Below, one piece after another: positions 1 to 10,679 of a stretch of 64,000 nucleotides of DNA. The stretch comes from Fragum whitleyi (Eukaryota > Mollusca > Bivalvia > Cardiida > Cardiidae). The stretch lies in contig OX411546.1 of assembly GCA_948146395.1 (NCBI GenBank), positions 20,043,158 through 20,107,157 on the forward strand. Reading direction: 5' to 3'. Each line of letters begins with the position of its first letter. The stretch's first letter is position 1. A program made the translations under genes and the position numbers. The notes below the pieces were generated by a model. That model did not search any database. It had not been told where the DNA came from and saw only the letters and a list, made by a program, of their open reading frames with translations.

Positions 1-203
1 GATGAAAGAGCGTTGACAGAGATAATGATGTTGCCTTAATTTGATGACTATCTATACTTGACTTATAGCGCGTGACTATTGATTGAGTTTTGAACTTATT
101 GATCAAATTCAGTTCGGTATCTATCGGCTTATCTCTAACAGTACAATGCGCTTGTTGATTAGTAACAATTAAACAATGAGAACCTATTGACCTATTGTCA
201 TAC

Positions 204-453
204 TTAACCCTCTTCATGCTGAATAAATTTTGGCTAAAAATTTTCATCAAAAATCAAAAGGGCAAAAAGCACTGAAAGTACCAACTGTAGGTCAATTTTC
301 ATTTTGAAAAACTAAATCTATTGACAATTCTGGTTTGAAAATGAGAAACAGGTGGTGTAGACTAACATCAGACTGCACATACGTGCAGGCTGATGTTTGT
401 CTATAGCTCCTGCCAAAGCAGGAAAATTCCGGGTTCAGCATGACAAGGGTTAA
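204..453 (-). repeat. TTAA-flanked MITE (CCCTTGTCATGCT family)
   Basis: 250 bp beginning TTAACCCTCTTCATGCTGAA and ending AGCATGACAAGGGTTAA. Short inverted ends plus TTAA on both sides suggest a piggyBac-type insertion; no ORF. Other copies: 2316-2561, 2607-2853, 9246-9783, 14459-14785. Confidence 0.75.
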
Positions 454-550
454 ACCTTTTCTAGAGATGCTTTTGACAGGCTAAATGTTTGTTATTCTTC
501 ATTTCTCTCAATGTTTTGTGTCTGTAATTATTAAAGTCAAGCTATTCAGA

Positions 551-991
551 CCAGGGCCCAAGGTTATAAAACTTTTTATTATGCCCCCGATAGGGAGGCA
601 TAATAAATTTGACTTGTCCGTCCGTCCGTCCGTCTGTCCGTCCGTCTGTCCGTCCGTCTGTCCGTCCGTCCGTCCGTCATTCCATCCAAAAACTTTAACA
701 TTGGCCATAACTTCCTTATTACTATCAAAGCGGTGTCGGGGGCATTGTCATCTTACAGTGACAGCTCTTGTTTTGATACTTAATTCAAATTTTTCTAAAA
801 TTTCAAATTGAGATTAAAGACGTAATTCTGTTTTAATACTCATTTTGATATATTAACATAAAAGATTATATTAATAAGTTTTTATAAAAAGTAACTTGTA
901 AATAAAAAAAAATATTTCACACATTTATCTAAAATTTGAGAAAATTCTCGGTTGAGCCTAAGAAATGTTTTATAACTAGATGTTAGGGGCC
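551..991. repeat. GGGCCC-ended MITE split by a second repeat
   Basis: The left end (AGGGCCCAAGGTTATAAAAC) and right end (GTTTTATAACTAGATGTTAG, then GGGCC) belong to the family seen intact at 15407-15619. The interior is interrupted at about 577-775 by a GCCCCCGATAGGGAGGCAT repeat that contains a (CCGT)n tract at about 617-679. Confidence 0.6.
577..775. repeat. GCCCCCGATAGGGAGGCAT repeat with CCGT/CTGT microsatellite
   Basis: Starts ATTATGCCCCCGATAGGGAG and ends ACAGCTCTTGTTTT. Related copies at 9393-9680 and 12332-12617 end the same way. The CCGT tract opens long frames on both strands that are not genes. Confidence 0.6.
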
Positions 992-2315
992 TTTCTTTTA
1001 TAATCTGAGACTGACTTTTGAGATTGTTTTACATTTGATTTGAGGTCAAGACAATAAAGTATTTGATTAGAAATTTTAATGTGAATATACTCAATTTATT
1101 TCCAAGGGTCATCACCAAACTATTGAAGGTGCCTATATATTCATAGACGATCTTACAGCTGTTTTGCACTGACCCTACAATTTTTACTTTAGTCCATGTG
1201 TTAAATATCTTTAAATGTGTTAGATACATATTTTAATTCCCAGCCTTTATGCTCAGGCCAATTTTTGCAGTATAGACACAGATGATAATATGTGCAGTCT
1301 GAGCCTCATTACTACTATAATGCCTATCATACATGGAACATATTCAATAATTAGATTAGATGAAGTTTTGTCCATAGCCATTAATATTAATGGAGGCAAA
1401 TAGGCAGTACACTTTGAAATGTTTTACATTTAATAAAACATATCTCCCTGACTCGTTTGGATTTATGGTTTTACATTTACATTTGAAATTGCATTCTTGT
1501 ATAATCTTAAGCCAATATTTAGTGGTTCAATCTTATCTATAAAAAATGTACTATATGAAGTTAAGATTTAGTTAAGATAGGAAATAGATTGCTTGAATCT
1601 AGTCTTGTGTTTATAAAATTGACAATATTATGTTTATACATCTATGTATGCATAAATATGTTGCAAAAAGAAGGAACTAGAACAAACAACTTTTTTTTTT
1701 ACTGAAACAGTACTGGAACATTACATTCTCTTTTTATGAATTAAAATTGAATCATAGTGGTTCTAAGAACCAAAGAAGAAATATTACCACTTCTTGTATT
1801 TACTCAAAGAAATGAAATTCTAAAATGATTTGAGATTCAAGTTCATCCAGTCAAATTTTGAGTGTAAGAAAAAAAAAATGGCACAGCTAGGTATTCTAAA
1901 TTTTGTTTTGGTGATAACAATTTTAGGATAAAACTTTTACTGGAGATATAAAGTTTCAGTACTGCACAATGTCATTTAAATCATCTGAGAATTGCTCATG
2001 CAGCCATGCAGGAATTTTCATTATATTATCATTGATTTTCATTGATTGTACTTAAAAGAATATCCTTTTCCAGTTCTGTCATAATTTGATTGCTCAGTGC
2101 AAATCAGTTATAACTGCCTATAAATGTAAAGGAGAGAGTTACATCTGTTTTGTGCTGAGCTATACATCATTTTGAGGAATGATACGAGCATGTGTGTTAC
2201 ATTTCAAACAACTTCACATGCACGACATGAAGACTCAGTTCAGCATATGCAGATCTCCATCATTGAATCTTACAAGTACATGCTTGCAAAATGACTCTTG
2301 CAAAAGCTGTCCTTT
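992..2315. other. No gene seen; AT-rich with repeat traces
   Basis: Contains decayed short-palindrome remnants (about 1125-1185 and 2092-2130, the GTGCCTATA family). No exon with flanking splice sites was recognised. Confidence 0.4.
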
Positions 2316-2561
2316 TTAACCCTTGTCATGCTAAATAAAAAAAATTGCAGAATTGTATCAATTTCAAAGTGCTGAAGGTACTGAATTCTTTGATTGTCAG
2401 TATTTATTTTTCAATAATATAATTTCTACTTTATTCTGACTGAAAAAGGAAAAAAAGAAGTCAGGTGGTATAGGCTAAGATCAGACTTCACATATGTGTA
2501 GTCTGATCTTTGTTGTTACCTCCTTCTAATGTAGAAATATTCCGGGTTTAGCATGACAAGG
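2316..2561 (-). repeat. TTAA-type MITE, right end damaged
   Basis: TTAACCCTTGTCATGCTAAA at the left; the right end stops at GCATGACAAGG without its TTAA. Same orientation as 204-453. Confidence 0.65.
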
Positions 2562-2606
2562 TGCAGTTGTTAAATTTGTCATGCACTGGCTGCTTTTACG
2601 TAATAC

Positions 2607-2853
2607 TTAACCCTGGTCATGCTGAACCCGGAATATTCATGCTTTGGCAGGAGCTATAGACAAACATCAGCCTGCACATATGTGCAGTCTGATGTTAGTC
2701 TACACCACCTGTTTCTCACTTTCAAACCAGAATTGTCAATAGATTTTGTTTTTCAAATAAAAATTGACCTACATTTGGTACTTTTAGTGCTTTTCGTCCT
2801 TTGATTTTGATGAAAATTTTTAGCCAAAATTTATTTAGCATGACAAGGGTTAA
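2607..2853 (+). repeat. TTAA-type MITE, intact ends
   Basis: 247 bp, TTAACCCTGGTCATGCTGAA to TAGCATGACAAGGGTTAA, opposite in orientation to the neighbour at 2316-2561. Confidence 0.75.
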
Positions 2854-2931
2854 TACAGAAGTGTTGAACATCATGAATTTTCGTACCACATCACAACCAT
2901 TGTTTTATATTTCTTTCTATTTTCATATCAG

Positions 2932-2949
2932 GACCCTTACAGAGAAGAG
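2932..2949 (+). CDS. Candidate 18-bp micro-exon of the CCDC181-like gene
   Basis: A pyrimidine-rich tract ending in ATATCAG precedes GAC CCT TAC AGA GAA GAG, followed by GTATGT. It encodes DPYREE in phase 0-0, so it joins the next exon in frame. The peptide would sit where the vertebrate protein has an NRDPQQ-like segment. Such a short exon could be chance; transcript evidence is absent. Confidence 0.42.
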
Positions 2950-5900
2950 GTATGTTCATCTATAAGAGTAATATGTGACCTGTCATGCAAAAGGGACCAT
3001 CTTGGAATTGTAAGATGAATAATTGAAAAAGACGTTTGTTCCTAAAGAGGTCAACCAGGAGAGGCAGTTAAGACATTATTTTGCAGTCTATGCAGTCTGT
3101 CTAGACACTATATTTAATGCACGCCCCAGATGGTTCCATTTTGCCAGATAGGTCACATATATAAAAGGATGTATTTTGACAAATATATTTAAGTAAATCT
3201 ACATTCAGGAAAAAAGACTAGTAGGGGCCTAGTTGCCCATGACCCCTTCATTTTCGACGGGGCCTCTGGATTTGTGGAGAAAATGCTTAGTGTTAAATTC
3301 TGAATTTTGGCAGCCTGGGCCCCTTATCAAAATAGTCAGTCTTTTCTCCTGACTTTGGAGGCATTTTGTTAGATTTCTAAAATCAAGATAATTACTTTAC
3401 TTTTTTATTTGTTATAGATGAATATGAATTGCTTCAGGTTTCTATCATTATAGATCATGTTTACTCACTTTTAACTTGGCTGCATGAGCATTCTTTCATT
3501 TCTAAAAACATTGATCATGCTTTATATAGTGTCTCATCTAGGAATTGAAATTTCTTCCCAATAATTAAACGTCTTAAAACATTGCCTCGTGCTTCAAAAT
3601 AAAACTCAATTTCAATTTAAGAAACTTGTTTAAGCGTGAAATTGATTAAACACTAGTTGAGTGATAATGTTGATATTTGGCATGAAGGTTCTTGTCATCA
3701 ATTCACATTAGTCAATGTTAAGTTCATCCATCAAGGTCAAGGTCAATTATCAAGGTCAAACTTAAGAAAAATTGTCATTTTTAGATGCATTTGTGTTTTT
3801 CCAACACATCTGGTTAAATCCATAATCTGATAATCTATTTCATAATCTTTAGCTTCACATTAAGGCATATGAAAATTCAAAAATAATTCAATACTAAACA
3901 TAAGACTTTTATTTTCAGTCATCAGAAAATGAAGAACATTTTAAAGAATGGTTGAAAGAGAAAAATACACAGTTTAAAAAGGAGAAATTATTAAAGAGAA
4001 GACAGGAACAAGAGCAGCATGATGGTTATTATATACGATCCAGAGAGGAATGCGATAAAGCATATAGACAGTAAGTGGAAGATAAATCTTACCTTTTCCA
4101 ATTGGAGACTTTTGTGTGTTATCTCCCTTGTTTGTTCTGCGGATTTAATCAGAGGTGCTTCAAAATATTTAGCAGCTCTTTTAGAATTTTTTTCTTGGAT
4201 TTTGTCCTTTATTTCTTAGGGGAAAGTTGCATATTTTATTTTCATAAAAACAAAATACAAATTTGTATAGGGATGAGTGTCTTTTTCACTGCGTTTATTT
4301 GGGTTTACCGATCGCCCTATTTTTCCCTCCAATGAAAGGCCGCTATTTCGTTTGAAATTCAAAAAATATATTCCATAACCTGACGATCTGCTCGAATAAG
4401 TGAGCTATGTGACTTTAGGCCATAATGGGCGGGGACGACATTCAAAACCAGACAGTGACGTCACTATCTTGTCTGTTAAATACCCCCGAAAGACCCTTAA
4501 CTTGTTATCGAGTATTTATAATAAAAAAAATTTTGTGAATGTTCTTCTGAGCTTATACTCATTAAACGGAGGAGAAAATCTTGAATAATTGGTCTACATA
4601 CTAATGAAGACAAGATTTAGAGGATAAATCATTGATGTTGATAATAAAATATTATTCTACATGGTATACAGCAGTTAGAATGACATCGGCGCGTTTGCTC
4701 GGACCAAGTCTTTCTGTACTCCACATTTTCACATTGTGACATAAAAAAAATACGACAGGGTTGAAACTATATAAAATCTCCTTTCCTCTTGCAAATGAAT
4801 ACTATAGATCTTTTGAACGACATTTTTAATTTAGTAGCTCTACAAAGGTCCCACTCTAAACAAAATGCAATCAAATATTCATATAGAAGGTACATGTATG
4901 CAAAATAATTGTAGAAAGAATACAAAATGACTACTTAAAGGATTCTAGTGATACAGATTTTTGCAAAAATAAAGTGATTCGAAGCATATTAGGCCTGTGA
5001 TGGCTGACTAATATCGAAAGCCAGTGTGGCCCGCTTAACTGTGACGTATCGGTTGGGAACTAAAACTTCGTAACTAGAGCTTTGTAATGCACAGTTTTTA
5101 CTAACGTCCTGTTGCGAACTTTATATTGCTGATAATTAATATGCCGTGGTTTTGTTTGTTTGTATGGGGTTTAACTCCGCCTTAAACAATTTTTAGTTAT
5201 ATAGCGGCGGCTGAAGCATATAACTATGCATTCCTGGTATTTCTTACACCAGTACTACAATTCCTTTTCTAGTCTCCAGCTGCTATCCCACATAGGTCTA
5301 CGATTTTCAACCCCAAGGTGGAAGACAAATGGTCGGAAAGGATGAGTGCCACCGCCGGGAATCGAACCCGGGACCATTTGAATGATAGTCCGACGAGCTA
5401 AATACGCCGTGGTTGATAACTATTTTTCTAAATATACAAACTCCACAAAGGGTGGCATAATGTCCGCAAAAAATCTAGCTAAAAGGAATATAAAATCCAC
5501 TAGCAAAAATCGCGAGGTTTTGTTCACCGAACGTTCTCAACTGAATTGTCTCGCCAAATGGAAACCCGACGGTGATTAAATTAGCTCCTCCCACATTTTG
5601 TTTATCTCGATTTGATTGAGGAAAGTATGACGCAACAAAAATGAATGACATCATTGATTGACGTGCAACTCAATTGAACTAGCGTTATTCGATGAAAAAA
5701 TAAGTCGATCGGTAAAACAGTTATAGTTCATATTCTGACAATTTACGCGTATAACCTTGCGCTCCGCTTAGGTTATATCGCGTAAATTTTCAGAAATGAA
5801 CTATAACTATTACATAAAGTGCAATTGCCTTAGCACATGGCAAATAACGCCCGTAGGGCGTTATGTTTAAGCCATGTGCTAAGGCAATTGCACTTTATAC

Positions 5901-8081
5901 CCCAATAAACACTGTGAAAAAGACACTCGGCCCTTATAATTGCAATCCTCTTGGTCTAAGAAACTATTAAAATACTCGGCTAAACATTAAAGTTTCGAGT
6001 CTACTTTCTGCGCGTATTACACAATCTATTTTTAGATCGTGTATTTCCCTTCTCGCTATCGAAGTTAAACGGCATAAGGTTAATCAAATGGTACACAAAT
6101 AAACAACAATTTGACATTCGTAGAGGTACTTATGACCAAAACATAATTTTGACAAGTTATTCCACATTTAAACCGAAACTATCGTGATCGGGCTAAGCTG
6201 AGAGGGTTGCTTGGTGGTCTCCGTCGACTCACTGTAAACATCGACTCAGAATCTGAGCTGCATACTTTTAATCATGGATTCTTTCAAAAATATCTTAATT
6301 TCTAATATATTAAATAGCAACATTACGATATGGAAGGGAAACGAGGGGTTTTTGAGTTCCTACAACACAGGGAATGCAGATCGAAGATCGGGGGTTTCCC
6401 GAAAGACCTATTGCATTTTATACAGAAATAAAGTGCAATGGATTTCCCCACATGATGCGATTTAAACCAATCAAAATTCTTTATTATATTAGATTGCAAT
6501 TATTAATTTGTATTTGTGATAAAAAGTTTGATAGAAAAGTAAAAAATGAATATTTGTTTTACATCAAACAAATCTGAAAACTTGCACAATATTTGATCTA
6601 GACCTTAAATTATCTTCAAATCTTATATTGCAAAGGTAATAAGGATAGAATCCAAGGTAACCCTTCCTCTTTTTGGATTATTTCAAGGGAGATAACGAAC
6701 AGATATTGGCCATTGTTCCAAGCTTTAGACTTGTCCAATTCGAAAGGCTGCTTGAAGACGGCAATTGAAAATATGTACAAATTGAAAAGAAACCATCTGA
6801 TATGGTTGAAAATATTGTGCGAAAAGAAGAAATTGCTTCTTATTAGCAATTTCCTCTTTTTACTTATTCTTTTAGCTCAGTTGTTTTCAGAGAAAACCGA
6901 AGGTATTGATATAACCTTAGTGTGGACTATTTTGTTGTTGTTGTTAATGTCGTCGTCGTTGAGTGAAAACTTTGACATTTCGTGAGGTCTCAAGTTCTAC
7001 TAAATGCATTCACTTGAAACTTGGTACACATGTTCACTGTCAAAAGATCAACCTATTTTTTCAAGGGGGATAACTGTAGATGCATTTTGAGAAAATAATG
7101 CCCCTTTTTGTACTTATATTTCTTAACCACCATCCAGTTCCCAACAGCATAGGCACTGGTATGTAATGCTCTTGTATAAAGGTTAAGACTTGTCCTATTA
7201 GCAAGAGTTTGCATAAAATAAAATTCAACTGTCATACCTACAGCTTTACTAAGTTGTTATTGAAACTTTAAAGTTACCCAGGATTTAAAATGTTTTGGAT
7301 AAATGTTTCGATGGCAGTAGTAGAGATATATGAGCTTGTGCCTGAGATTTCCATCAATCCAAAATATGCGCAAAGCCAAGACTCTAACCAGCCTGTGCAT
7401 CTGCACAGTCGAATCAGAGTCTTCACTATGCATTTAGTTGCTAGATAAGGTCTTAAAGTATCTATAGACCATCAGGTTTCTTTGAATTTACACTATATGA
7501 CTGTCTTCGCTGCTCAATGTTTGCATTTTATGCTCTTTTCGAATTGTTGAAAATGTCACGCACAGGTTCATATTTCAATTGAAAGTACAACTTATACAGA
7601 GGATACTCTGCATATCATAAGTGAGCTACGCTTGTCGAATGAAAATTTTACGAATCTCCAATGATTCCTGACCTGAAACTTTATTAACCCTTTCCTGTTT
7701 TACAAAATTTACAAAATTTTGGACCTGTCCAAATTCAAAGGTTTGCAGACAAAAATTTAAGTAGGGTAGAAAATAGTGTGGAAAATGAAGAAATTGCTTG
7801 TCAGAAGCAATTTCTTCTTTTTACACAATGTTTTCTCAATCATAAAATCACAGGCACGTAAAAAGCAGGGATTAAACAGCAAAGGGTTAAATCAAAACTC
7901 TATTTTCAGGTGGCTTAAGCACAAAGCTTTAGAAGCAAGAAAGGCAAGAATAGCAGAAAGACAGAAGAACAAACTTCTACGGTTAGCAGCAAAGAGACAA
8001 CGTAAATCAAACACATTAGCTCGTTCCATCAAAGAATCTCAATCATTTCGTTACGTCGATTATTACGGATACAGATTTTAA
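2932..8081 (+). CDS. CCDC181: CCDC181-like coiled-coil protein, 3' end of gene
   Basis: The last exons of a gene that begins before this window. Assembled exons are 2932-2949 (tentative), 3919-4070 and 7910-8081, joined by GT-AG introns in compatible phase. The encoded tail has the CCDC181 pattern: a charged stretch with repeated aromatic-Lys/Glu-Trp-Leu-Lys units (FKEWLKEK, then AYRQWLKHK), a basic helical run (RLAAKRQRK) and a C-terminus reading SFRYVDYYGYRF. As I recall it, vertebrate CCDC181 has the same series (AF-x-WL repeats, then a basic segment and FRFTDHY at the end). Known CCDC181 is a microtubule-associated protein of cilia and sperm flagella that interacts with Hook1; that role is transferred by homology. 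No upstream exon was recognised in 1-2931. CCDC34-type proteins share the low-complexity style, but the C-terminal match favours CCDC181. Confidence 0.72.
2972..3159. repeat. TA-flanked inverted-repeat MITE (GTGACC family)
   Basis: Ends TATGTGACCTGTCATGCAAA and GATAGGTCACATA. A second copy is at 60647-60953. It starts 23 bp after the micro-exon donor. Confidence 0.6.
3160..3918. other. Intron of the CCDC181-like gene, nothing recognised
   Basis: AT-rich intron. A short tandem around 3728-3770 (ATCAAGGTCAAGGTCAA-like) is the only structure noticed. Confidence 0.4.
3919..4070 (+). CDS. CCDC181-like exon (penultimate)
   Basis: Acceptor TTTTATTTTCAG and donor GTAAGT. The 152-bp exon is open in one frame and begins SSENEEHFKEWLKEK; it is rich in Lys, Glu and Gln, as expected for a coiled coil. 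It ends two bases into a Gln codon that is completed by the exon at 7910. Confidence 0.75.
5150..5412 (-). repeat. tRNA-derived SINE
   Basis: Read on the minus strand: a tRNA-like head with an A-box-like TAGCTCGTCGGACTATC and B-box GGTTCGATTCC, then a conserved body (AGCAGCTGGAGACTAG) and a GGCGGAGTTAAACCCC tail. Also seen at 29582, 37139, 40938, 55358 (minus) and 18792, 60241 (plus). Confidence 0.75.
5720..5808. repeat. Near-perfect palindrome
   Basis: GTTATAGTTCATATTCTGAC pairs with a matching complement ending at 5808; the arms are about 37 bp with a 14-base loop. Confidence 0.7.
5818..5896. repeat. Near-perfect palindrome
   Basis: AAGTGCAATTGCCTTAGCAC and its complement flank a second short stem (AACGCCC/GGGCGTT). 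It lies 9 bp from the preceding palindrome. Confidence 0.7.
5920..6500. repeat. Dispersed ~570-bp repeat, copy 1
   Basis: Shares long stretches with 33766-34350, including TCTACTTTCTGCGCGTAT, TTTTTAGATCGTGTATT and GGTTTCCCGAAAGACCTATT. No coding function is apparent. Confidence 0.65.
6500..7683. other. Intron sequence with a hairpin and an unclassified repeat
   Basis: Holds a GAAGAAATTGCTT hairpin at about 6825-6865 and, at 7370-7600, a stretch also found at 18130-18330 (CAGCCTGTGCATCTGCACAG core). No exon was found. Confidence 0.45.
7684..7890. repeat. TTAA-flanked MITE (CCCTTTCCTGTTTTAC family)
   Basis: 207 bp from TTAACCCTTTCCTGTTTTAC to GCAAAGGGTTAA, with a central hairpin (GAAGAAATTGCTTGTCAGAA). 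A reverse copy is at 61017-61245. Ends 19 bp before the CCDC181-like terminal exon. Confidence 0.75.
7910..8081 (+). CDS. CCDC181-like terminal coding exon
   Basis: Acceptor CTCTATTTTCAG, 172 bp, with a TAA stop at 8079-8081. It completes the Gln codon and continues WLKHKALEARKARIAERQ, ending VDYYGYRF. The frame is also open upstream, but that part (7776-7909) lies in a MITE and intron and is not coding. The MITE ends only 19 bp before this exon. Confidence 0.83.
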
Positions 8082-8114
8082 ATTGTCATAACATTCCATG
8101 TCAGGACAACACTG

Positions 8115-8749
8115 AGATAAGATGAGTTATCTAACACTTTCCCTTTTTGACACCCCTGAAGAAAAATAAAATGTGAAAAACCAGGGATAGACTCTAAGGG
8201 GAGTTTCAATCTAGAGTCCGAGACTCCTTGTTTATCATTAGGAATTCTTCATTTTGCATTTAGGGAGTCTGAAAGACTCCTAAGATCCTATGAGAATATT
8301 TTTAGAAACTAACTATCTTTTCACTACAAAAGTTGTTGAAGTTAACATTGGCTTGGAAATTGAAGTATTTTGAAAAAAAAGCATCCTCTTCAAGGGAGAA
8401 AATTGTGTCGAAGAAGAAATTGCTTGTTACAAGCCATTTCTTCTCTTCTACAATATTCTCCAAATATGAAAATTCTGACTCCTTATTTGAGATGGGACTC
8501 ATTCATTACTTAAGTTGAGAGTCTGATTGACTCACAGGAATTATTGTCAATCCCTGAAAACATTGTAGAAAATTGAGAATCTTTTCTTCCCAAAAAGAAA
8601 ACGATTTTTAAAATTTCATACATTGAAAATTTCCGATATGGCAAAGATTTCTAAAATTTTAATTTGATAGATTTTAAATATTGTTAACTGGTAAGGGCAA
8701 ATTTTTAAAAAAGGGAAATTTGACAAAAAATTGATAACTCATCTTATCT
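8115..8749. repeat. Inverted-repeat element over the CCDC181-like 3' UTR
   Basis: AGATAAGATGAGTTATC at 8115-8131 is repeated inverted at 8733-8749. A GAAGAAATTGCTTGTTACAA hairpin lies inside at about 8395-8462. Confidence 0.55.
8165..8170 (+). terminator. Candidate poly(A) signal of the CCDC181-like gene
   Basis: AATAAA lies 84 bp after the stop codon. It falls inside an inverted-repeat element (8115-8749), so the 3' end may be supplied by a repeat. Confidence 0.4.
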
Positions 8750-8944
8750 GAAAGCGTGTCTCATTGTAGATGTGAATCACAAAATATGTCATTTAGTTTC
8801 ATTAACCCGGTAGGTTCATTAGTATCATCATCATTACCATCATGTTATTGAACATTTTACCACATTTTCCAAATAAAAGCTCCGCACTCCCTGTATAATT
8901 AATTGAAATTACCCTTATTTGAAGTACATATATAGGATTTTCCC

Positions 8945-9118
8945 ATCAATGGTGGGATGATCCTAGCCCAAAGTGTGGTAGCAGCTGGAAACTAAGAAAA
9001 GATGAAATGGTAGTACAGGTGAGAGAAACACCAGGAATCAATTGTAAGGCACTCCAGCTGCTGTGACTGAAAGATTATTTAAAGCGATGGCAAACCCTAT
9101 TCATACAAATGAACACAG
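8945..9118 (+). repeat. SINE body, head truncated
   Basis: GTGTGGTAGCAGCTGGAAAC, then a GTAGTACAGGTGAGAGAAAC block and AAAGCGATGGCAAACCC tail. The tRNA head is missing. Confidence 0.6.
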
Positions 9119-9245
9119 TATACATCCTGGTCAGTCTGCACAGCCTGGTCAAGGTGGAAACTTTCTGTATTTGTAGAATATTCTGAACCAAGAAAGACTT
9201 TTTTGTGTCATGACTATTTATTTGTCTTATATACATGGTGGGTAT

Positions 9246-9783
9246 TTAACCTTTATCTTGCTGAACCTTGATTAATGCTTCTTTAATTTGGCAGAATGTA
9301 TAGACACAGATTAACCTGCACATATGTGCAGGCTGATCTTAGTCTATTCCACCTGATATTCCCTTTTATAATAGGAAAGCTCAAAAATGGTAACTATGCC
9401 TTCCCTTCAAAGAAGAGGGGGTGTATTGCTTTGCACTTGTCGGTTGGTCTTTCGGTCAGTCCGTCCGTGGACTATTTTTGTCCTGAGCATATCTCAAAAA
9501 TCATGCAAGGTAGAATCATGAAACTTCAAAGGTGAATAGATCTGATTTAGGAAAGTGCAGTGCACAAGAAGCATAACCCACCTCATATTTTGTGAGTTAT
9601 TTCCCTTCAGAGATTGAAAAAGAATATGCTATTGACCTGCTTTTATGGGGGCATTAATGTTTTACGAACAACTCTTGTTTTGAATATAAATACTGGCACA
9701 CAATTAGTGCATTCAGTGCTTTCATCTCTTTTATTTTGACTATGAAATTCTCTCAAGATTTAATTCAGCATGACAAGGGTCAA
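9246..9783 (-). repeat. TTAA-type MITE with a nested repeat
   Basis: Outer ends TTAACCTTTATCTTGCTGAA and CAGCATGACAAGGGTCAA. Interrupted at about 9393-9680 by the element ending AACTCTTGTTTT. The ORFs inside are artefacts. Confidence 0.6.
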
Positions 9784-9929
9784 TCAGTGTAAGACCTTAT
9801 CTCACTTTCAAATAGTTTCACTGAATTTCCAAAATATATGTATTTGTTTATATTGAATGGTCTGTCGTCACAAAAAGTATCATTATGATTTTAAATTTGT
9901 AATATTTGGTATCATATCGTAAAACATAT

Positions 9930-10050
9930 GAAGGATAAAATGGTAGTACTGGTGTTAGAAATACCAGGAATCCATTGTTAGATATTCCAGGCACTATGAT
10001 ATGCCTGATGGTGTTAAAAGCAGTAAAATTACTTTCAAATAAACTTTAAC
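9930..10050 (+). repeat. Degenerate SINE fragment
   Basis: Keeps TGGTAGTACTGGTGTTAGAA and ATACCAGGAATCCATTGTTA only. Confidence 0.45.
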
Positions 10051-10197
10051 TTTATTGGAAAATTTGCGTTGTAACATATTATGACCTTCACAATATAAGT
10101 TGACAAAAAGCCATCAGATACTAGACAGATTATATGTTGATACTTTTGACAATACTAGTTTTGATATTTTGATAATACTAGTTTTGATATTTTGAAC

Positions 10198-10266
10198 GGT
10201 CAGCGCAACACTATTGTAAGTGCCTATTAATTTATAGGCACTTACAATAGTCTTGCACTAACCCCT
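10198..10266. repeat. Short palindromic MITE (GTAAGTGCCTAT family)
   Basis: GGTCAGCGCAACACTATTGT through the complementary arm ending TTGCACTAACCCC; arms about 30 bp around TAATTTA. Other copies: 14534-14607, 15290-15366, 17556-17628, 29066-29141, 39418-39492, 39757-39826. Confidence 0.75.
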
Positions 10267-10544
10267 CGGTTTGTTCTCATGCTAAATTTATTGATTGTGC
10301 ATTATCATTGGGATATTTAAATTAGTCATGCCACAAATTTGGAACTTGTCAATTTTAAAAGAACATGCAAAATTGATAGTACTTATAAGAGAATTGGAAT
10401 AAACATTCAAAAAGAAATTAAAGGAAAAAAGCCATTATTTCCCACAATTTCACCTTCTTTCTCAGTCTTTTTCCTGACAGATTCAAAGTGGGTGACTGTA
10501 TACTTATGTGTTTATGGTTCACAATATTTGAAATAACATTCCCG

Positions 10545-10675
10545 CGTTTAGGATGACAAAACCATACAAACTGTTGGCAAATTAAATCCTCCTTTACATG
10601 TGATATCTCATTTAAAGCAGGATTTTATTTGAAAACAGTTTGCACCATTTTGTCATCCTTAATGCATGGCAGAAT
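10545..10675. repeat. Foldback of the GCGTTCAGGATGACAAA family, degraded
   Basis: Arms GTTTAGGATGACAAAACC and the complement ATTTTGTCATCCTTAATGC. A better copy is at 38146-38279. Confidence 0.5.
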
Positions 10676-10679
10676 TTTT

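Larger units (their letters stand above)
4265..5935. repeat. Possible 1.7-kb element bounded by ~25-bp inverted repeats
   Basis: GAGTGTCTTTTTCACTGCGT at about 4275 is answered by AAACACTGTGAAAAAGACAC at about 5907. The enclosed DNA holds a SINE (5150-5412) and two palindromes. Whether it is one element is uncertain. Confidence 0.35.

Noticed and set aside
485..811. 108-codon ORF and its antisense
   Set aside because: Created by a CCGT/CTGT microsatellite inside nested repeats; no splice context or homology.
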